Origin: Planctomycetota bacterium
Lineage (GTDB): Bacteria > Planctomycetota > UBA8742 > UBA2392
Assembly (NCBI GenBank): GCA_020638635.1
Contig: JACKIE010000012.1
Coordinates: forward strand, 26,045-90,044
Length of the DNA stretch: 64,000 nt
Direction: 5' to 3'
The number at the start of each line of letters is the position of its first letter. The stretch's first letter is position 1. The notes beneath the pieces were generated by a model. That model searched no databases, had not been told where the DNA came from, and saw only the letters and a list, made by a program, of their open reading frames with translations. This document shows positions 1 to 9,609 of this stretch, piece after piece. The translations under genes and the position numbers were made by a program.

Positions 1-1353
1 TTCGTGTCCACTGATCACGGCGGCTTCGCGCCAGGTGCGCGTGTCCCAGACCCGCACGGACTTATCGCCGCTGCCCGTGGCCAGCACCCTGCTGTTCGGG
101 CTGAAGTGCAGGGTTTTGACCCAGGCGCTGTGGCCCTTGAGCTCAGCCAGCATCTTGAGGCGTCTGCTGTCCCAGACCTTGACGGTGTTATCTTCGCCGG
201 CGGTCGCAAAGCAGGTGCCGTCCGGGGCGTAGGCTACCGCATGCACCAGTCCCTGGCGTGAATCCATCAGTTTGATGCGCAGCCAGCGACCATCCTTGAC
301 CGGGTCTTTCTCCTTCTTTTCCTCGACCAGCGGGCTGGTATGGATCTGGGTGGTCCGCGACATGCCCTGCTGGTCCGTCGCGCCACCGCCGGATACGAGC
401 ACCTTGCGCATGTCGATGGCATCGGCGTAGCGCCCGTCAGGGCGCGACTTCAGGCCCTTGTCCACAAACGCATCCACCCAGGCAGGCAGGTCGGGGCGCA
501 AGGCGGTGGGCGGCTCGTAGTTACCAACCGGCAGCAGGCCGGTCAGCAGCTCGTAGAACATCACGGTCACGGCGTACAGGTCGGCGCGTTGGTCCACGTT
601 GGCGGCGTCTCTTGCCTGCTCGGGCGCCATGTAGCCGGTGGTGCCCATGGCAACTTCGGCCATGGTGGCGTTGCTGACTTCGAAATTCTTCGCAATGCCG
701 AAGTCCAGAATCTTGAGCTGGAAGTCGGCCGTGCCAGGCTTGCCCTTGAGCATCACGTTCTCGGGCTTCAGGTCGCGGTGCACGGTTACTTCATGCGCCG
801 CCGTAAGGCCGTCCAGCAGCGCTTCGACAATCGAGACCGCCTCGTTCATGGGGACGGCCTGTCCGCTTGAATCCGCCTCGTTGATGACCTTCCGCAGCAC
901 GATGCCGGGGAAGAACTCCATGCTGATGTGCCAGCGCCCCTTCCACTCGAAAATGTCGTGCGTGGCGATGATGGCCGGGTGGCGGATTTTTCGGGCGATA
1001 CGGCCCTCACTCTTGAAGCGCTCGACCAGTTCTTCGTTGTCGATCAGCTGCGGGTTGATCACTTTGAGACAGCAGAACTCATCTTCCTGGAACCGGTCAC
1101 GGCACAGCAACACGGTGCCCATGCCTCCGCGGCCGAGCTCGCGTTCCACTTTATAGCGGTCCAGCACAATGGTGCCCGGGTCGTACGACACGCCTTCTAC
1201 TTCGAAGACGAGGTCATCGCCGTCGTGGACGCGTCCGATTTCGTCAGGCTGGGAAGCACGATCGGAAGAGCGGTCGCCCAGCGCAGCGCCACAGTTAATG
1301 CAGAACTTGGCTTCCTTGGGGTTTTCCGTGCCGCATGCCGGGCAGTTTTGCAT
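1..1353 (-). CDS. Zinc-ribbon Ser/Thr protein kinase with WD40 repeats (3' end outside window)
   Basis: This gene runs off the left edge; 451 codons are visible. It should phosphorylate Ser/Thr on protein targets, with the WD40 propeller as docking surface. An N-terminal zinc ribbon (CPAC at residues 4-7, CINC at 18-21) precedes a Hanks-type kinase domain. That domain has a glycine loop GRGGMG (74-79), Lys97, HRDLKPEN (192-199), DFG (217-219) and APEQ (243-246), so all catalytic residues are present. After a linker, WD repeats start near residue 360 and end in typical VKVWD and VRVWD strands. No membrane segment is seen before the cut. The start is ATG at 1353, and ricT diverges on the other side of a 146-bp gap. 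Kinase-WD40 fusions are common in Planctomycetota; the substrate is unknown. Confidence 0.93.
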   Translation of the reverse strand, partial: MQNCPACGTENPKEAKFCINCGAALGDRSSDRASQPDEIGRVHDGDDLVFEVEGVSYDPGTIVLDRYKVERELGRGGMGTVLLCRDRFQEDEFCCLKVINPQLIDNEELVERFKSEGRIARKIRHPAIIATHDIFEWKGRWHISMEFFPGIVLRKVINEADSSGQAVPMNEAVSIVEALLDGLTAAHEVTVHRDLKPENVMLKGKPGTADFQLKILDFGIAKNFEVSNATMAEVAMGTTGYMAPEQARDAANVDQRADLYAVTVMFYELLTGLLPVGNYEPPTALRPDLPAWVDAFVDKGLKSRPDGRYADAIDMRKVLVSGGGATDQQGMSRTTQIHTSPLVEEKKEKDPVKDGRWLRIKLMDSRQGLVHAVAYAPDGTCFATAGEDNTVKVWDSRRLKMLAELKGHSAWVKTLHFSPNSRVLATGSGDKSVRVWDTRTWREAAVISGHE

Positions 1354-1499
1354 GGTCAATTGTTCGGTGCCGGAAAGTGAGCGGAAAAAGTATATCCGCG
1401 GCAAGTTGCGGCGTCACCCCCGCCGGTGCTTGCCGAATCGGCGCAAGTAGCGTACGTTTCACCTGTTGCCCGGGCTGGGGCGCTTACCGATGCAAACTT

Positions 1500-2729
1500 A
1501 TGGCACTTGTCCTCGCGAAGTTTTCGGCACTGCGCACGCTGGAGTACTTCCGCGTGCCGCGGGACCTGTCGCTGAAGGTAAATGACATGGTGGTGCTGCG
1601 CACCAAGCGCGGCACGGAGATGGGCCAGGTGAAAACCGCCCCAGGCGAGCCCGAGCTGGGCCCTCGCGACTCCGTCGGTGGCGAAGTGCTGCGCCGCACC
1701 ACACTGGAAGATGCCGATCAGTTCCGCGCCGCCAAAGCCAAAGACTTCCGTTCACTGCGCCGCGCCTTCCGGGACTTGGCAGCCAGGCACAAGCTGCCCG
1801 TTCGATTCGAAGCCGCGGAGGAGTTGCTCGGCGGCGAGAAGCTGGTGATTTACTTCAGCAGTGAAGACCGCGTGGACTTCCGTGACTTGGTCAAGGACCT
1901 GGCCGAACACGCCCCTGAACAGCGCATCGACCTGCGGCAAGTGGGCGCACGCGACGCAGCACGCTTGACCGGCGACGTCGGCGTCTGCGGCGTCGAGCTG
2001 TGCTGCATCAGCTACATCATCGACTTCGTGCCCGTCAGCATGAAGATGGCAAAGTCCCAGCGCATCAGCCTTGATCCCAACAAGATCAGCGGCCAGTGCG
2101 GCCGCCTGAAGTGCTGCCTGAAATACGAGGACGACCTCTACAACGAGCTGAAGAAGAACGTGCCGCAGGAGGGACAGCCCGTGGTGTGCGACGGGCGCGA
2201 CTGCCACGCCTGCAACGTGGACATCCTGCGCCAGAAGGTCACGGTCGATTTCGGCGATGGCAACCGCGAAGAGCGTGACATCACGGAAATCCAGTTCGAA
2301 GCCGGCTGGTCAGAGAAGGACATCCGCCGCTACCGCAAAGAGCGAAAAGCGCAGATTCGCGCCGAAAAAGAGGCCCGCATTGCAGCCCGCGAGGCACGGG
2401 CCGACCGCCGCGCCCAGCCGCGACCAGAATCCGTGGATCGACGCCAGGCCCAGGAAGTCGTGCACCCAGCGCGTCGCGCTGAGGACGAGACGGTCGAGCC
2501 GCCCTTCGAGCCGACGGACAGCGCCCCCGAGGAAACGCCGGGCGACGTCGAGGCCGCCGACACGGACGAGACTGACGAATCCCTTCCGGAAACCGGCCCC
2601 GAATCTGGCGACGATCCGCCGCTCGCGCCCGGCGGCGAGCAGCGCCCCAAGCGCCGCCGTCGCGGCCGACGCAGGGGCCGACGCCGCGCCGGCGAGGGCG
2701 GTCCCCCACCGGCCGCGCCGGGCGCCTGA
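1500..2729 (+). CDS. ricT: PSP1 domain protein, RicT/YaaT family
   Basis: A 409-residue protein with a PSP1 domain in the first ~270 residues. The family hallmark is the Cys set C163, C168-C169, C200 and C205-C206 in VCGVELCC and CGRLKCC, with the ISLDPNKISG segment between them. In Bacillus subtilis, RicT (YaaT) joins RicA and RicF in a complex that carries Fe-S clusters and promotes RNase Y-dependent mRNA maturation. I infer a comparable role here, although no ricA or ricF is in the window. After residue ~280 the chain becomes a charged coil, then an acidic stretch, and ends in an Arg/Lys-rich tail that could bind RNA. ATG at 1500 is preferred because the extra upstream residues are not family-like and would overlap the divergent kinase gene. 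Confidence 0.88.
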   Translation: MALVLAKFSALRTLEYFRVPRDLSLKVNDMVVLRTKRGTEMGQVKTAPGEPELGPRDSVGGEVLRRTTLEDADQFRAAKAKDFRSLRRAFRDLAARHKLPVRFEAAEELLGGEKLVIYFSSEDRVDFRDLVKDLAEHAPEQRIDLRQVGARDAARLTGDVGVCGVELCCISYIIDFVPVSMKMAKSQRISLDPNKISGQCGRLKCCLKYEDDLYNELKKNVPQEGQPVVCDGRDCHACNVDILRQKVTVDFGDGNREERDITEIQFEAGWSEKDIRRYRKERKAQIRAEKEARIAAREARADRRAQPRPESVDRRQAQEVVHPARRAEDETVEPPFEPTDSAPEETPGDVEAADTDETDESLPETGPESGDDPPLAPGGEQRPKRRRRGRRRGRRRAGEGGPPPAAPGA

Positions 2730-2814
2730 ATCCAATGCAACACCCGGCCTCTGTTTCCCGTTAAAACCCGAATCACGGGTTGCATGAAACGGCGTCGGAG
2801 GCCAAAACATCGCC

Positions 2815-4428
2815 ATGACTGAGCTGCAACGACCAATCTACATCACGACGCCGCTTTACTACGTCAACGATGAGCTGCACATCGGCCACGCGACCACCAC
2901 GGTCTACGCCGACACCCTGGCCCGTTTCTGGCGCGCCTGCGGACGACCCACGCTGTTTCTGACAGGAAGTGACGAGCACGGCCAGAAAATCCACAAGGCC
3001 GCCACGGCGGCGGGCACCACGCCGCGCGGCTTCGCCGACCGCATCGTGGGCAAGTTCAACGAGCTGTGGGAGAAGCTGGACGTCCAGCACGACATTTTCA
3101 TCCGCACCACCGACCCGTTCCATGAGGCCGCCGTGCAGAAGGTGTTCGAGCGCCTGAAGGCCGCCGACCTGCTGTACAAGTCGGCTTACAAGGCGCTCTA
3201 CTGCGTGGAGTGCGAAACCAACTACACCGAGAAAGACCTGGTGAACGGCGTCTGCCCCGTGCACAAGACCAAGCCCCAGGTTGTGGAAGAAGAGAACTAT
3301 TTCTTCAAGTTATCCGCCTTCACCGACAAGCTGAAGCAGCACATCGAAAGCCATCCGGACTGCATCGTGCCGGAAGCCCGCAAGAACGAGATTCTCGGCA
3401 AACTGCGCGAAGGCCTGAACGACACCAGCGTCACCCGCGTGCAGTTCGACTGGGGCGTGCCCCTGCCCTGGGAGCCCAAGCACGTGATCTGGGTCTGGAC
3501 CGACGCCCTGGTCAATTACATCAGCGCGCTCGGCTGGCCCGACGCGGATCGCTTCCCAACCGACGAATTCGAAGGCCGCGCTCGTCACCAGCACGCGACG
3601 CCGCCCGGCAACAAGCCCTTCGAGTACTGGTGGCCCGAGGCGGTGCACATCGTGGGCAAGGACATCCTCTGGCACCACAGCGTGATCTGGTGGAGCGAGC
3701 TGCTGGGCGCCGGCGTGCAGCCGCCGAAGCAGGTTTTCGCGCACGGCTGGTGGCAGGTCGAGGGCGACAAAATGTCCAAGACCCTGGGCAACGTAATCCG
3801 CCCGGGCGACATCGCCGACCGTTACGGCCGCGACGCCCTGCGCTACCACATCCTGCGCGAAGGGCCCCAGCGCGGCGACTCGGACTGGCGGCATGCCAGC
3901 TTTGTGACGCGCTACAACGCCGACCTGGCCAATGGGCTGGGCAACCTGGTGAATCGCTCGCTCAACATGCTGCTGAAATACTTCGACGGCGAAGTGCCGG
4001 CCGAGTGCAAGTTCGAGCACGAGAAGCTGGAAGGCTTGCGCCAGGACCTGATCGGCCACGTCAACGACCTGTCGGACCGCCTGCTGGCGGACGTGCGCGC
4101 CTTCGACCTGAACGCGGCGCTGGAGCAGATCTGGGTGCTGGTGCGCGACGCCAACGCCTTCGTCAACGAGGCGGCGCCCTTCAAGCTGGCCAAGGACCCC
4201 GCCCGCAAACAGGACCTGCAGGCGAGTATGCACGCGCTGTGCGAGGTGGTGCACGCGCTGGCCTACGCGCTGAAGCCGTTCCTGCCCGATGCCGCGCAGC
4301 GCATCGCGGAACAGCTGGGCATTGACCTGGCCGAGCGCCTGCCCGCGGCTTTGAACTGGGGGCGGCTGCTGCCGGGGCACAAGATCGGCACGCCGGCGCC
4401 GCTGTTTGCGCGCCTGGAACAGGAGTGA
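2815..4428 (+). CDS. metG: Methionyl-tRNA synthetase
   Basis: A cytoplasmic class I synthetase of 537 residues that charges tRNA-Met with methionine. HIGH is at residues 22-25, and the second signature reads KMSKT at 319-323 instead of the usual KMSKS. A connective-peptide zinc knuckle is visible (CVEC near 131, then CPVH). The length fits the short form without a C-terminal EMAPII-like tRNA-binding domain. It lies 85 bp after ricT on the same strand, and that gap holds a small hairpin (2765-2781). The stop overlaps a GTG that could start the next gene, but a downstream ATG is preferred there. A tRNA-Met(CAT) gene lies elsewhere in the window near 52.1 kb. Confidence 0.97.
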   Translation: MTELQRPIYITTPLYYVNDELHIGHATTTVYADTLARFWRACGRPTLFLTGSDEHGQKIHKAATAAGTTPRGFADRIVGKFNELWEKLDVQHDIFIRTTDPFHEAAVQKVFERLKAADLLYKSAYKALYCVECETNYTEKDLVNGVCPVHKTKPQVVEEENYFFKLSAFTDKLKQHIESHPDCIVPEARKNEILGKLREGLNDTSVTRVQFDWGVPLPWEPKHVIWVWTDALVNYISALGWPDADRFPTDEFEGRARHQHATPPGNKPFEYWWPEAVHIVGKDILWHHSVIWWSELLGAGVQPPKQVFAHGWWQVEGDKMSKTLGNVIRPGDIADRYGRDALRYHILREGPQRGDSDWRHASFVTRYNADLANGLGNLVNRSLNMLLKYFDGEVPAECKFEHEKLEGLRQDLIGHVNDLSDRLLADVRAFDLNAALEQIWVLVRDANAFVNEAAPFKLAKDPARKQDLQASMHALCEVVHALAYALKPFLPDAAQRIAEQLGIDLAERLPAALNWGRLLPGHKIGTPAPLFARLEQE

Positions 4429-4448
4429 TTTCGCGTCGCCCGGGAGCC

Positions 4449-4853
4449 ATGGACGAAGAACAGGAAAATCCGGAACCGATCGACGTCGAGGGCCTGCTGC
4501 TGCGGGTGCGGCGCAGGGATCCGCGCTACCGCAGCGCGGCCTATCACTTCGTGCTGTTCCAGGGCATCGAGTACACCCTGCGCCAATACCTTGGTGTGCC
4601 GCAGGGGGAATTCCGGCACATGAACGGGCGCGAGATCTGCGAGGGTCTGCGCCAGCTTGCGCTCAGCGAGTTCGGCCCGCTTGCCCGCGACGTGTGGGCC
4701 TGGTGGGGCGTGCACACCACGCGCGACTGGGGTGAAATCGTGTTCAACCTGATCAGCGTGGGCCTGCTCAACGCGCAGGACGACGACCGCGTCGAGGATT
4801 TTATCAACATCTACGACGTGGACGAAGCGCTGAGCCCTGCACGGGTAAAGTAG
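4449..4853 (+). CDS. Minf_1886-like conserved protein
   Basis: A soluble protein of 134 residues with no signal or membrane segment. The order of conserved blocks (RRDPRY, AY.FV, the FGPLA segment, WGV.TT.DWGEIVFNLI and a final YDVDEA) matches what I recall of the Minf_1886 family of uncharacterised proteins in Planctomycetota and Verrucomicrobia. The biochemical function is unknown. It follows metG by 20 bp and is probably cotranscribed. A GTG at 4425 is possible, but it sits directly against the metG stop and its AGGA is too close. ATG 4449 has a GGGAG a few bases upstream. The family call is from memory of motif layout. Confidence 0.75.
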   Translation: MDEEQENPEPIDVEGLLLRVRRRDPRYRSAAYHFVLFQGIEYTLRQYLGVPQGEFRHMNGREICEGLRQLALSEFGPLARDVWAWWGVHTTRDWGEIVFNLISVGLLNAQDDDRVEDFINIYDVDEALSPARVK

Positions 4854-4899
4854 CATAACGACCGCGCCATCACGCCGAGTCACCGGCATGGCTGTGGCG

Positions 4900-6426
4900 C
4901 TACAGCAGTCGCTGCAGCACCGCTTTCACGGATTCAGCTGCCTGGTTGCGTGTGTCGAACTGTAGCAATTCAAGGCCTTCGCCCGCTGAGGGCAGCTCGA
5001 ACCTAGAGCGGGCCTGTTCCAACAGGTCGGCCGTGGCGTCACTGACCCTTGACGGGTCAAGAACTCGTCTTTTCATGCGCTCGCGCACCACATCGTCGGG
5101 CGCGTCACAGTGCACGAACAGGGCGTGGCCGCCCGCCCTGGTCGCCGCCTCGATGGCCTGCTTGCGGCCTGCGGCAAGGCCGAACTGGGCATCCAGCACT
5201 ATGCCCGACCCTGCCCGGCCCGCCGCTTCATACAGGGCGTCGTACACCTTGACCGACATCTCGCGGCTGTATGCCTCCTGTGGCAGGCGGTCGCTGGGAC
5301 TCACGCCGCACAGGCGCTTGCGTTCCACGTCGCTGTTCACCACGGGCCAGCCGAAATGCGCGCCGATGGCGTTGGCCACCGTGCTCTTGCCGCAGCCCAT
5401 GATGCCCATCACCACGACGACATGCGGCTCGCGTGCGTGAAAGTCGGCCAGGGCGAAGTGCGTCGCCGCCTGCTCGCGGGCGCGATGTTTCTGCTCAACC
5501 GGCACTTCGGGCTCGTTGAGTTGCAGGGCCGTCACCTTGCCCATTACGCAGGCCAGGTGCGCCTGGTAGTAGCGACGCAGGGCTTCCGGGTATTCGTCTT
5601 CGGCCACCTCGCGGTAGGCGTTGAAGACATGCACAGCCATCTCGAAAGCGCCCAGCGACTCCAGGCCCGTGGCCAGGAAGGCCACCTCGCACAGGGTGTC
5701 GAGCCGCCGGAACAGCGGGTTGAATTCGATGCAGTCGGTGATGATCGGTCGCCCATCCACGAACGCGATGTTGCCCGGCTTCAGGTCGCCATGGCCGTCA
5801 CGGATGCGGTCCTGCGCCACCCGTGCTTCGAACACCTCAGGGTTCCGCTCGAACCAGCCGCGCAGAAGGGCGTCCAGCCGCTGCCAGCGCTCGCGCGTCA
5901 GGCATTCGGGCACAAAGGGCTCGCACTCGGCTATGTTGGCGAGCGTGTTGTGGCGCAGGTTTGCGGGCAGACCGGCGGCACGCACCTGTTCAGTGGCCTG
6001 CTCGGCGCGATAGGCCTGCACCAGCGCGCGCATCAGGGCGATGATGTGCCGCTCATCGAGCTTGCCGTCCCGCATCAATGCCGGGAGCCAGGCGTCGTCG
6101 GGAATCCGTTTCATGACCACGCAGTAGTCCTGCACGCCGGCGGTCGGCTCCGGCAGGTCGTCACGCAGTTCCCCCAGCGCCAGCTTGCCCTCGCGCTCGC
6201 GAACCTCGGCCACGCCCAGGTAGATGTCCGGTGCGAAGCGGCGGTTGAGGTGCAACTCGTTCAGGATCATCTGCCGCCGCAGCGCCAGCGTGGAGTAATC
6301 CAGGAACGGGAATTTGACGGGCTTCTTCAGCTTGTAGGCGCGCTCGGCCGTCAGCACGACCAGGTTGGCGTGGGTCTGGATCTCGCGCTCGACGGGCAAG
6401 GCAAATGGCAGGCCGGTGTGGTGCAT
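4900..6426 (-). CDS. APH-like phosphotransferase fused to a P-loop kinase
   Basis: A two-domain protein of 508 residues. The N-terminal ~310 residues resemble aminoglycoside/choline kinase folds, with a catalytic-loop stretch RDGHGDLKPGN and a metal-binding segment ITDCIEFN. The C-terminal ~170 residues form a P-loop kinase of the gluconate-kinase/zeta-toxin-like type, with Walker A GIMGCGKST and a later LDAQFG. This pairing is annotated in many bacteria as a bifunctional aminoglycoside phosphotransferase/ATP-binding protein. The natural substrate is not established, and resistance should not be assumed. The ATG at 6426 begins the recognisable domain; a longer start would run through the preceding terminator. 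The gene converges on the Minf_1886-like gene with a 46-bp gap. Confidence 0.87.
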   Translation of the reverse strand: MHHTGLPFALPVEREIQTHANLVVLTAERAYKLKKPVKFPFLDYSTLALRRQMILNELHLNRRFAPDIYLGVAEVREREGKLALGELRDDLPEPTAGVQDYCVVMKRIPDDAWLPALMRDGKLDERHIIALMRALVQAYRAEQATEQVRAAGLPANLRHNTLANIAECEPFVPECLTRERWQRLDALLRGWFERNPEVFEARVAQDRIRDGHGDLKPGNIAFVDGRPIITDCIEFNPLFRRLDTLCEVAFLATGLESLGAFEMAVHVFNAYREVAEDEYPEALRRYYQAHLACVMGKVTALQLNEPEVPVEQKHRAREQAATHFALADFHAREPHVVVVMGIMGCGKSTVANAIGAHFGWPVVNSDVERKRLCGVSPSDRLPQEAYSREMSVKVYDALYEAAGRAGSGIVLDAQFGLAAGRKQAIEAATRAGGHALFVHCDAPDDVVRERMKRRVLDPSRVSDATADLLEQARSRFELPSAGEGLELLQFDTRNQAAESVKAVLQRLL

Positions 6427-6477
6427 GGGTTCTTTGTAACCGCCGGTCGGCCTTCCCGCCAAGACGCAAGGATTAAA

Positions 6478-6509
6478 CAGAAACGGCGGCCTGAGGGCCG
6501 CCGTTTCTG
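6478..6509 (-). terminator. Perfect 14-bp hairpin terminator of the secretin gene
   Basis: Arms 6478-6491 and 6496-6509 are perfectly complementary (CAGAAACGGCGGCC) around loop TGAG. It lies 12 bp past the secretin stop on the minus strand and is followed there by a short T run. It separates the secretin gene from the downstream kinase-fusion gene. Confidence 0.8.
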
Positions 6510-6521
6510 CTGTTGGAATGG

Positions 6522-9272
6522 TTACTGGCCGCCCCAACCGGGACGACGCATCTCCTCGTCGTTGAGGTCGATCACCTTGGCGTGAACGACGATCACGAGA
6601 TTGTACTGTTCCTTGTCACGGCCCTGGCGCTTGAACAGGATGCCGAGCAGCGGGATGTCACTGAGGATCGGCACTCCGCTCTCGATCCACTTGTCGCGCA
6701 CTGTCTTCAGGCCAGCGATCACGACCGCGCCGCCGTCAGGTACACGCACAGTGGTCTGCACGGTCTGCAGCTTGATCTCGGGGATCTGGATGGTGACCGA
6801 GCTCGTGGGGCCCAGGGTGGTTGTAAACGTGGGAATCGGCAGCACCAGTTCCGCCACTGTTGGCTGAACCTCGATGGTGATGAAGCGCCGGTCGTTGCTG
6901 ACCGTGGGCTTCACGTCGAGAACCATGCCGTCGAGGATGGTGTCGATCACCGGGTTGGCGATCGCGGCGCTTGTGGCGCTGTTCAGCTCGAAATCCTGCA
7001 CATAAGGGATCTGGTTCACGATGGTGATGTTCGCGCGCTGGGTGTTGAAAGCGCTGAGACGGGGAGCGGTAAGCACCCGCGCTTTCTTGCGCTTCTGAAC
7101 CGCGATGATGACCGCGTTGATCTGGGTCAGGTCAACGAAGTAGGCGAACTGCATGGCAAAACCGCCCGTGTTCGTGAGCATGTTGCCAAGCGCGTTGTCA
7201 TAAATGTGCTCGAAGCGTCCGCGGATGTCCTGGTTGAAGTTCACAGGCGGGTTGTTGGGGTCCTGGTTGTTGAAGAAGATACCCGAGGTCGGGTTAGCCG
7301 GGGCAATGCCGCCCGAGCCGTTATCGAACTGGCCGCCGGCGTTGTCTTCCGGGCCGGTGGTGACGTCTTCCAGCGTGGTGTTTGCCTGGTTGGGCACCTG
7401 GGCCGGGCCGCCGTTGCCGCGGAAGTCGATGCCGAAGTCCTGCAGGTAGTCGTCTTCCACGCTGATGAAGCGGACCTCGATGTTCACCATCAGGCCCGCA
7501 ATCTTGCGCAGCTCGTCGAGGAAGTCACGCAACTCGGCCTGCACCTGCGGAGTGTGCGTGGCAACCAGCTGACCGCCGAAGAACTTAAGGGCGTTGGGCG
7601 TGTCCCATGAATCGGGGGCCACGGACTCAGTAACCAGTTCTTCGATGCGCTCGATGTCGAGGGTGCGCTCCGACTCGTCGGGGTACACGATGCTCGGACC
7701 GCTGCCGGAATCTTCCGCGGCGGTCAGGCGGATCCGCGGTCCCACAAACTCAGTGATGTTGAATGTCAGGTCGCGCACGTCGTGCACGCGGGTGACCACC
7801 GAACTCTCGTCGGCTGCCTCTTCCTCACCCACGACGAACAACACGCCGAAGCGATACTGGGTCTTGAGGTCGAGGTCGGTCAGAATGATGTTCAGCGCGC
7901 TGCCAAGCGGAATGCCGTCCAGTGAGATGCTGACGGCTTCTTCGCCGCTGCTGTCCGCCACGTCAGGGTGCAGGCGGATCGGCACGCCGGCCTTTCGCTG
8001 GATGTCCGCGATGACGTTGGTGAGCGTCTCTTCCTCATACACAACGTCCACGATCTTCGATTCCAGCGCGTTCTGGATCTGCTGCATCTCGGGATCGACC
8101 TGCACGGCGTCCTGCGAAAGGGCGCGGCGGGCGCGGATGCGCTCGGCCAACAGTCCGGTCGGGTAGCGCAGCAGCTCCGTCTGCGGAACCATCACCTCGC
8201 GCAACTGGCGCAGCGTTTCCTGGTAGCCGATGATGCGCTTCTCGAAGGTATCCCGATTCAACTGGATCAACCGGCGGTCGGCGATGTCGCGCTTGAGCTC
8301 ATCGGCCTGGCGGAACTGCGGGTCGAGGTAGAGGATGCGGTCCACAATCTCGCTAGCCGTGCGGAAGCGACGCAATTCCAGGTTGTACACAGCCTGGCGC
8401 CACAGCTCGACGATTTCCTCCTTGCGGCGGTCTTCCTCGGCCTGGCTCTCCAGGTCGCGCATGCGGCGCTCACGTTTCAGGGCCTCTTCTTCAAGGGCCT
8501 TGCGTGAACGCTGCAACTCGACGCGGGCACGATCAAGACCAGCCTGCGCGATGGTGTCGTAGTCTTTACTGAGCTGCGCGCCGTAGGGCGCGAACTTGAC
8601 CAACCGACGCAACTTTTCCCACGAGTCGATCGCCGCCGCCCAGTCACCGGACGCTTCCTCGTCCTTGGCCGCATCGTACGTGCGTGCTGCCTCGATCTCG
8701 TACTCTTCCTGCGCGGCGGCGGGCATGTCGGCCCAGCGCGGCGCCAGGGCCGTGCCTTTCGACAGCAGGTCTCGGACCTCGTCCAGCAGATCGACGACGT
8801 CAGCCGTGCTGGTGCCGGGTTTCAGGGCCAAGGCACGCTCGAAGTATTTCTCGGCTTCTTCGAGGTCGTTGGCCTTCATGGCGATCACGCCACGATCCTT
8901 CAGCCACTTGTACTCGACGTCGCGGCGGCGGTCGTTGTCGAACACCTCGCGCGAGTTCTTGTCGTCCTTGCCGACGTCCGCGCCGCGGGTGGTCTCATCG
9001 ACCGTTTCACCGGTGTCGGTCATGCCGGCCGTGCCCGTGCGTTCGCCGCCCGGGTTCTCGACCAGGTTGCCGGGCGCGCCTTCGCCGGTGCGCTCGTAGC
9101 CTTCCGGCGTGGCGTCCTCGGCCGTGTCCTCGGCGGTGTAGACGTTGTTGTTCGGCGTTTCGACATCACGCCCGGCGTTGCCCTGGAACGGCATGACGGA
9201 GCAGGCCGTGATGGCGACGCAGGTGAATGTCAGCGCAAGTACAGCACGCAGGTTCCGCAATGTAACTCTCAT
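6522..9272 (-). CDS. Secretin-domain outer-membrane lipoprotein with TPR and coiled-coil regions
   Basis: A 916-residue exported protein. It starts with a lipoprotein signal ending in AITAC, with the lipidated Cys at 24. A low-complexity linker follows, then TPR-like and highly charged helical segments (about 110-370). Next come secretin N-domain-like modules (about 420-620). The C-terminal secretin domain carries the family signature VPDGGAVVIAGL followed by SGVPILSDIPLLGILF. Secretins form large outer-membrane rings for type II secretion, type IV pili or phage export. No other gene of those machines is in this window, so the client system is unknown. ATG 9272 is chosen because it begins the lipoprotein signal and is preceded by a GAGGA motif; an upstream start would give 16 extra non-signal residues. 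Confidence 0.9.
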   Translation of the reverse strand: MRVTLRNLRAVLALTFTCVAITACSVMPFQGNAGRDVETPNNNVYTAEDTAEDATPEGYERTGEGAPGNLVENPGGERTGTAGMTDTGETVDETTRGADVGKDDKNSREVFDNDRRRDVEYKWLKDRGVIAMKANDLEEAEKYFERALALKPGTSTADVVDLLDEVRDLLSKGTALAPRWADMPAAAQEEYEIEAARTYDAAKDEEASGDWAAAIDSWEKLRRLVKFAPYGAQLSKDYDTIAQAGLDRARVELQRSRKALEEEALKRERRMRDLESQAEEDRRKEEIVELWRQAVYNLELRRFRTASEIVDRILYLDPQFRQADELKRDIADRRLIQLNRDTFEKRIIGYQETLRQLREVMVPQTELLRYPTGLLAERIRARRALSQDAVQVDPEMQQIQNALESKIVDVVYEEETLTNVIADIQRKAGVPIRLHPDVADSSGEEAVSISLDGIPLGSALNIILTDLDLKTQYRFGVLFVVGEEEAADESSVVTRVHDVRDLTFNITEFVGPRIRLTAAEDSGSGPSIVYPDESERTLDIERIEELVTESVAPDSWDTPNALKFFGGQLVATHTPQVQAELRDFLDELRKIAGLMVNIEVRFISVEDDYLQDFGIDFRGNGGPAQVPNQANTTLEDVTTGPEDNAGGQFDNGSGGIAPANPTSGIFFNNQDPNNPPVNFNQDIRGRFEHIYDNALGNMLTNTGGFAMQFAYFVDLTQINAVIIAVQKRKKARVLTAPRLSAFNTQRANITIVNQIPYVQDFELNSATSAAIANPVIDTILDGMVLDVKPTVSNDRRFITIEVQPTVAELVLPIPTFTTTLGPTSSVTIQIPEIKLQTVQTTVRVPDGGAVVIAGLKTVRDKWIESGVPILSDIPLLGILFKRQGRDKEQYNLVIVVHAKVIDLNDEEMRRPGWGGQ

Positions 9273-9609
9273 TGAGCGTAGTCCTCGCCTTGGGGTCCGC
9301 GACAAACGACATGTCGGCAATCAGCCGGGGGGCCGTTGTCGCAATACACCAGGGGAACCAGGGGTCCGCAAATCGGGGGGTAAAAAGAAGGTTAGCCACG
9401 CCGCAGGGGCCGTCAAGCACGAAAAACAGGGGGAAAGGCCATCGGTAGGTCACTGTCAAACCACGGGTCGAATCGCCCAGAAAGTAACGCCTATCACAAT
9501 TTTTTCAGAATCCGCCATCGGCCTTGGACGACGCTTTTGTCACCCGCTGTTCGGTCTGCTGCGACAAGCCCTTCGGGGCCATTGTAGACCTCAGAACAAG
9601 GAGATGGCG
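9273..9609. other. Divergent intergenic region
   Basis: These 337 bases separate the secretin gene (minus) from the DUF1579 gene (plus) and should hold both promoters. I see no convincing sigma-70 boxes, RNA gene or repeat. The segment near 9490-9510 is locally T-rich. Confidence 0.5.

Noticed and set aside
4900..6426. Aminoglycoside-resistance gene
   Set aside because: The APH-like fold fused to a P-loop kinase is a widespread chromosomal family of unknown substrate, with no sign of a resistance cassette.
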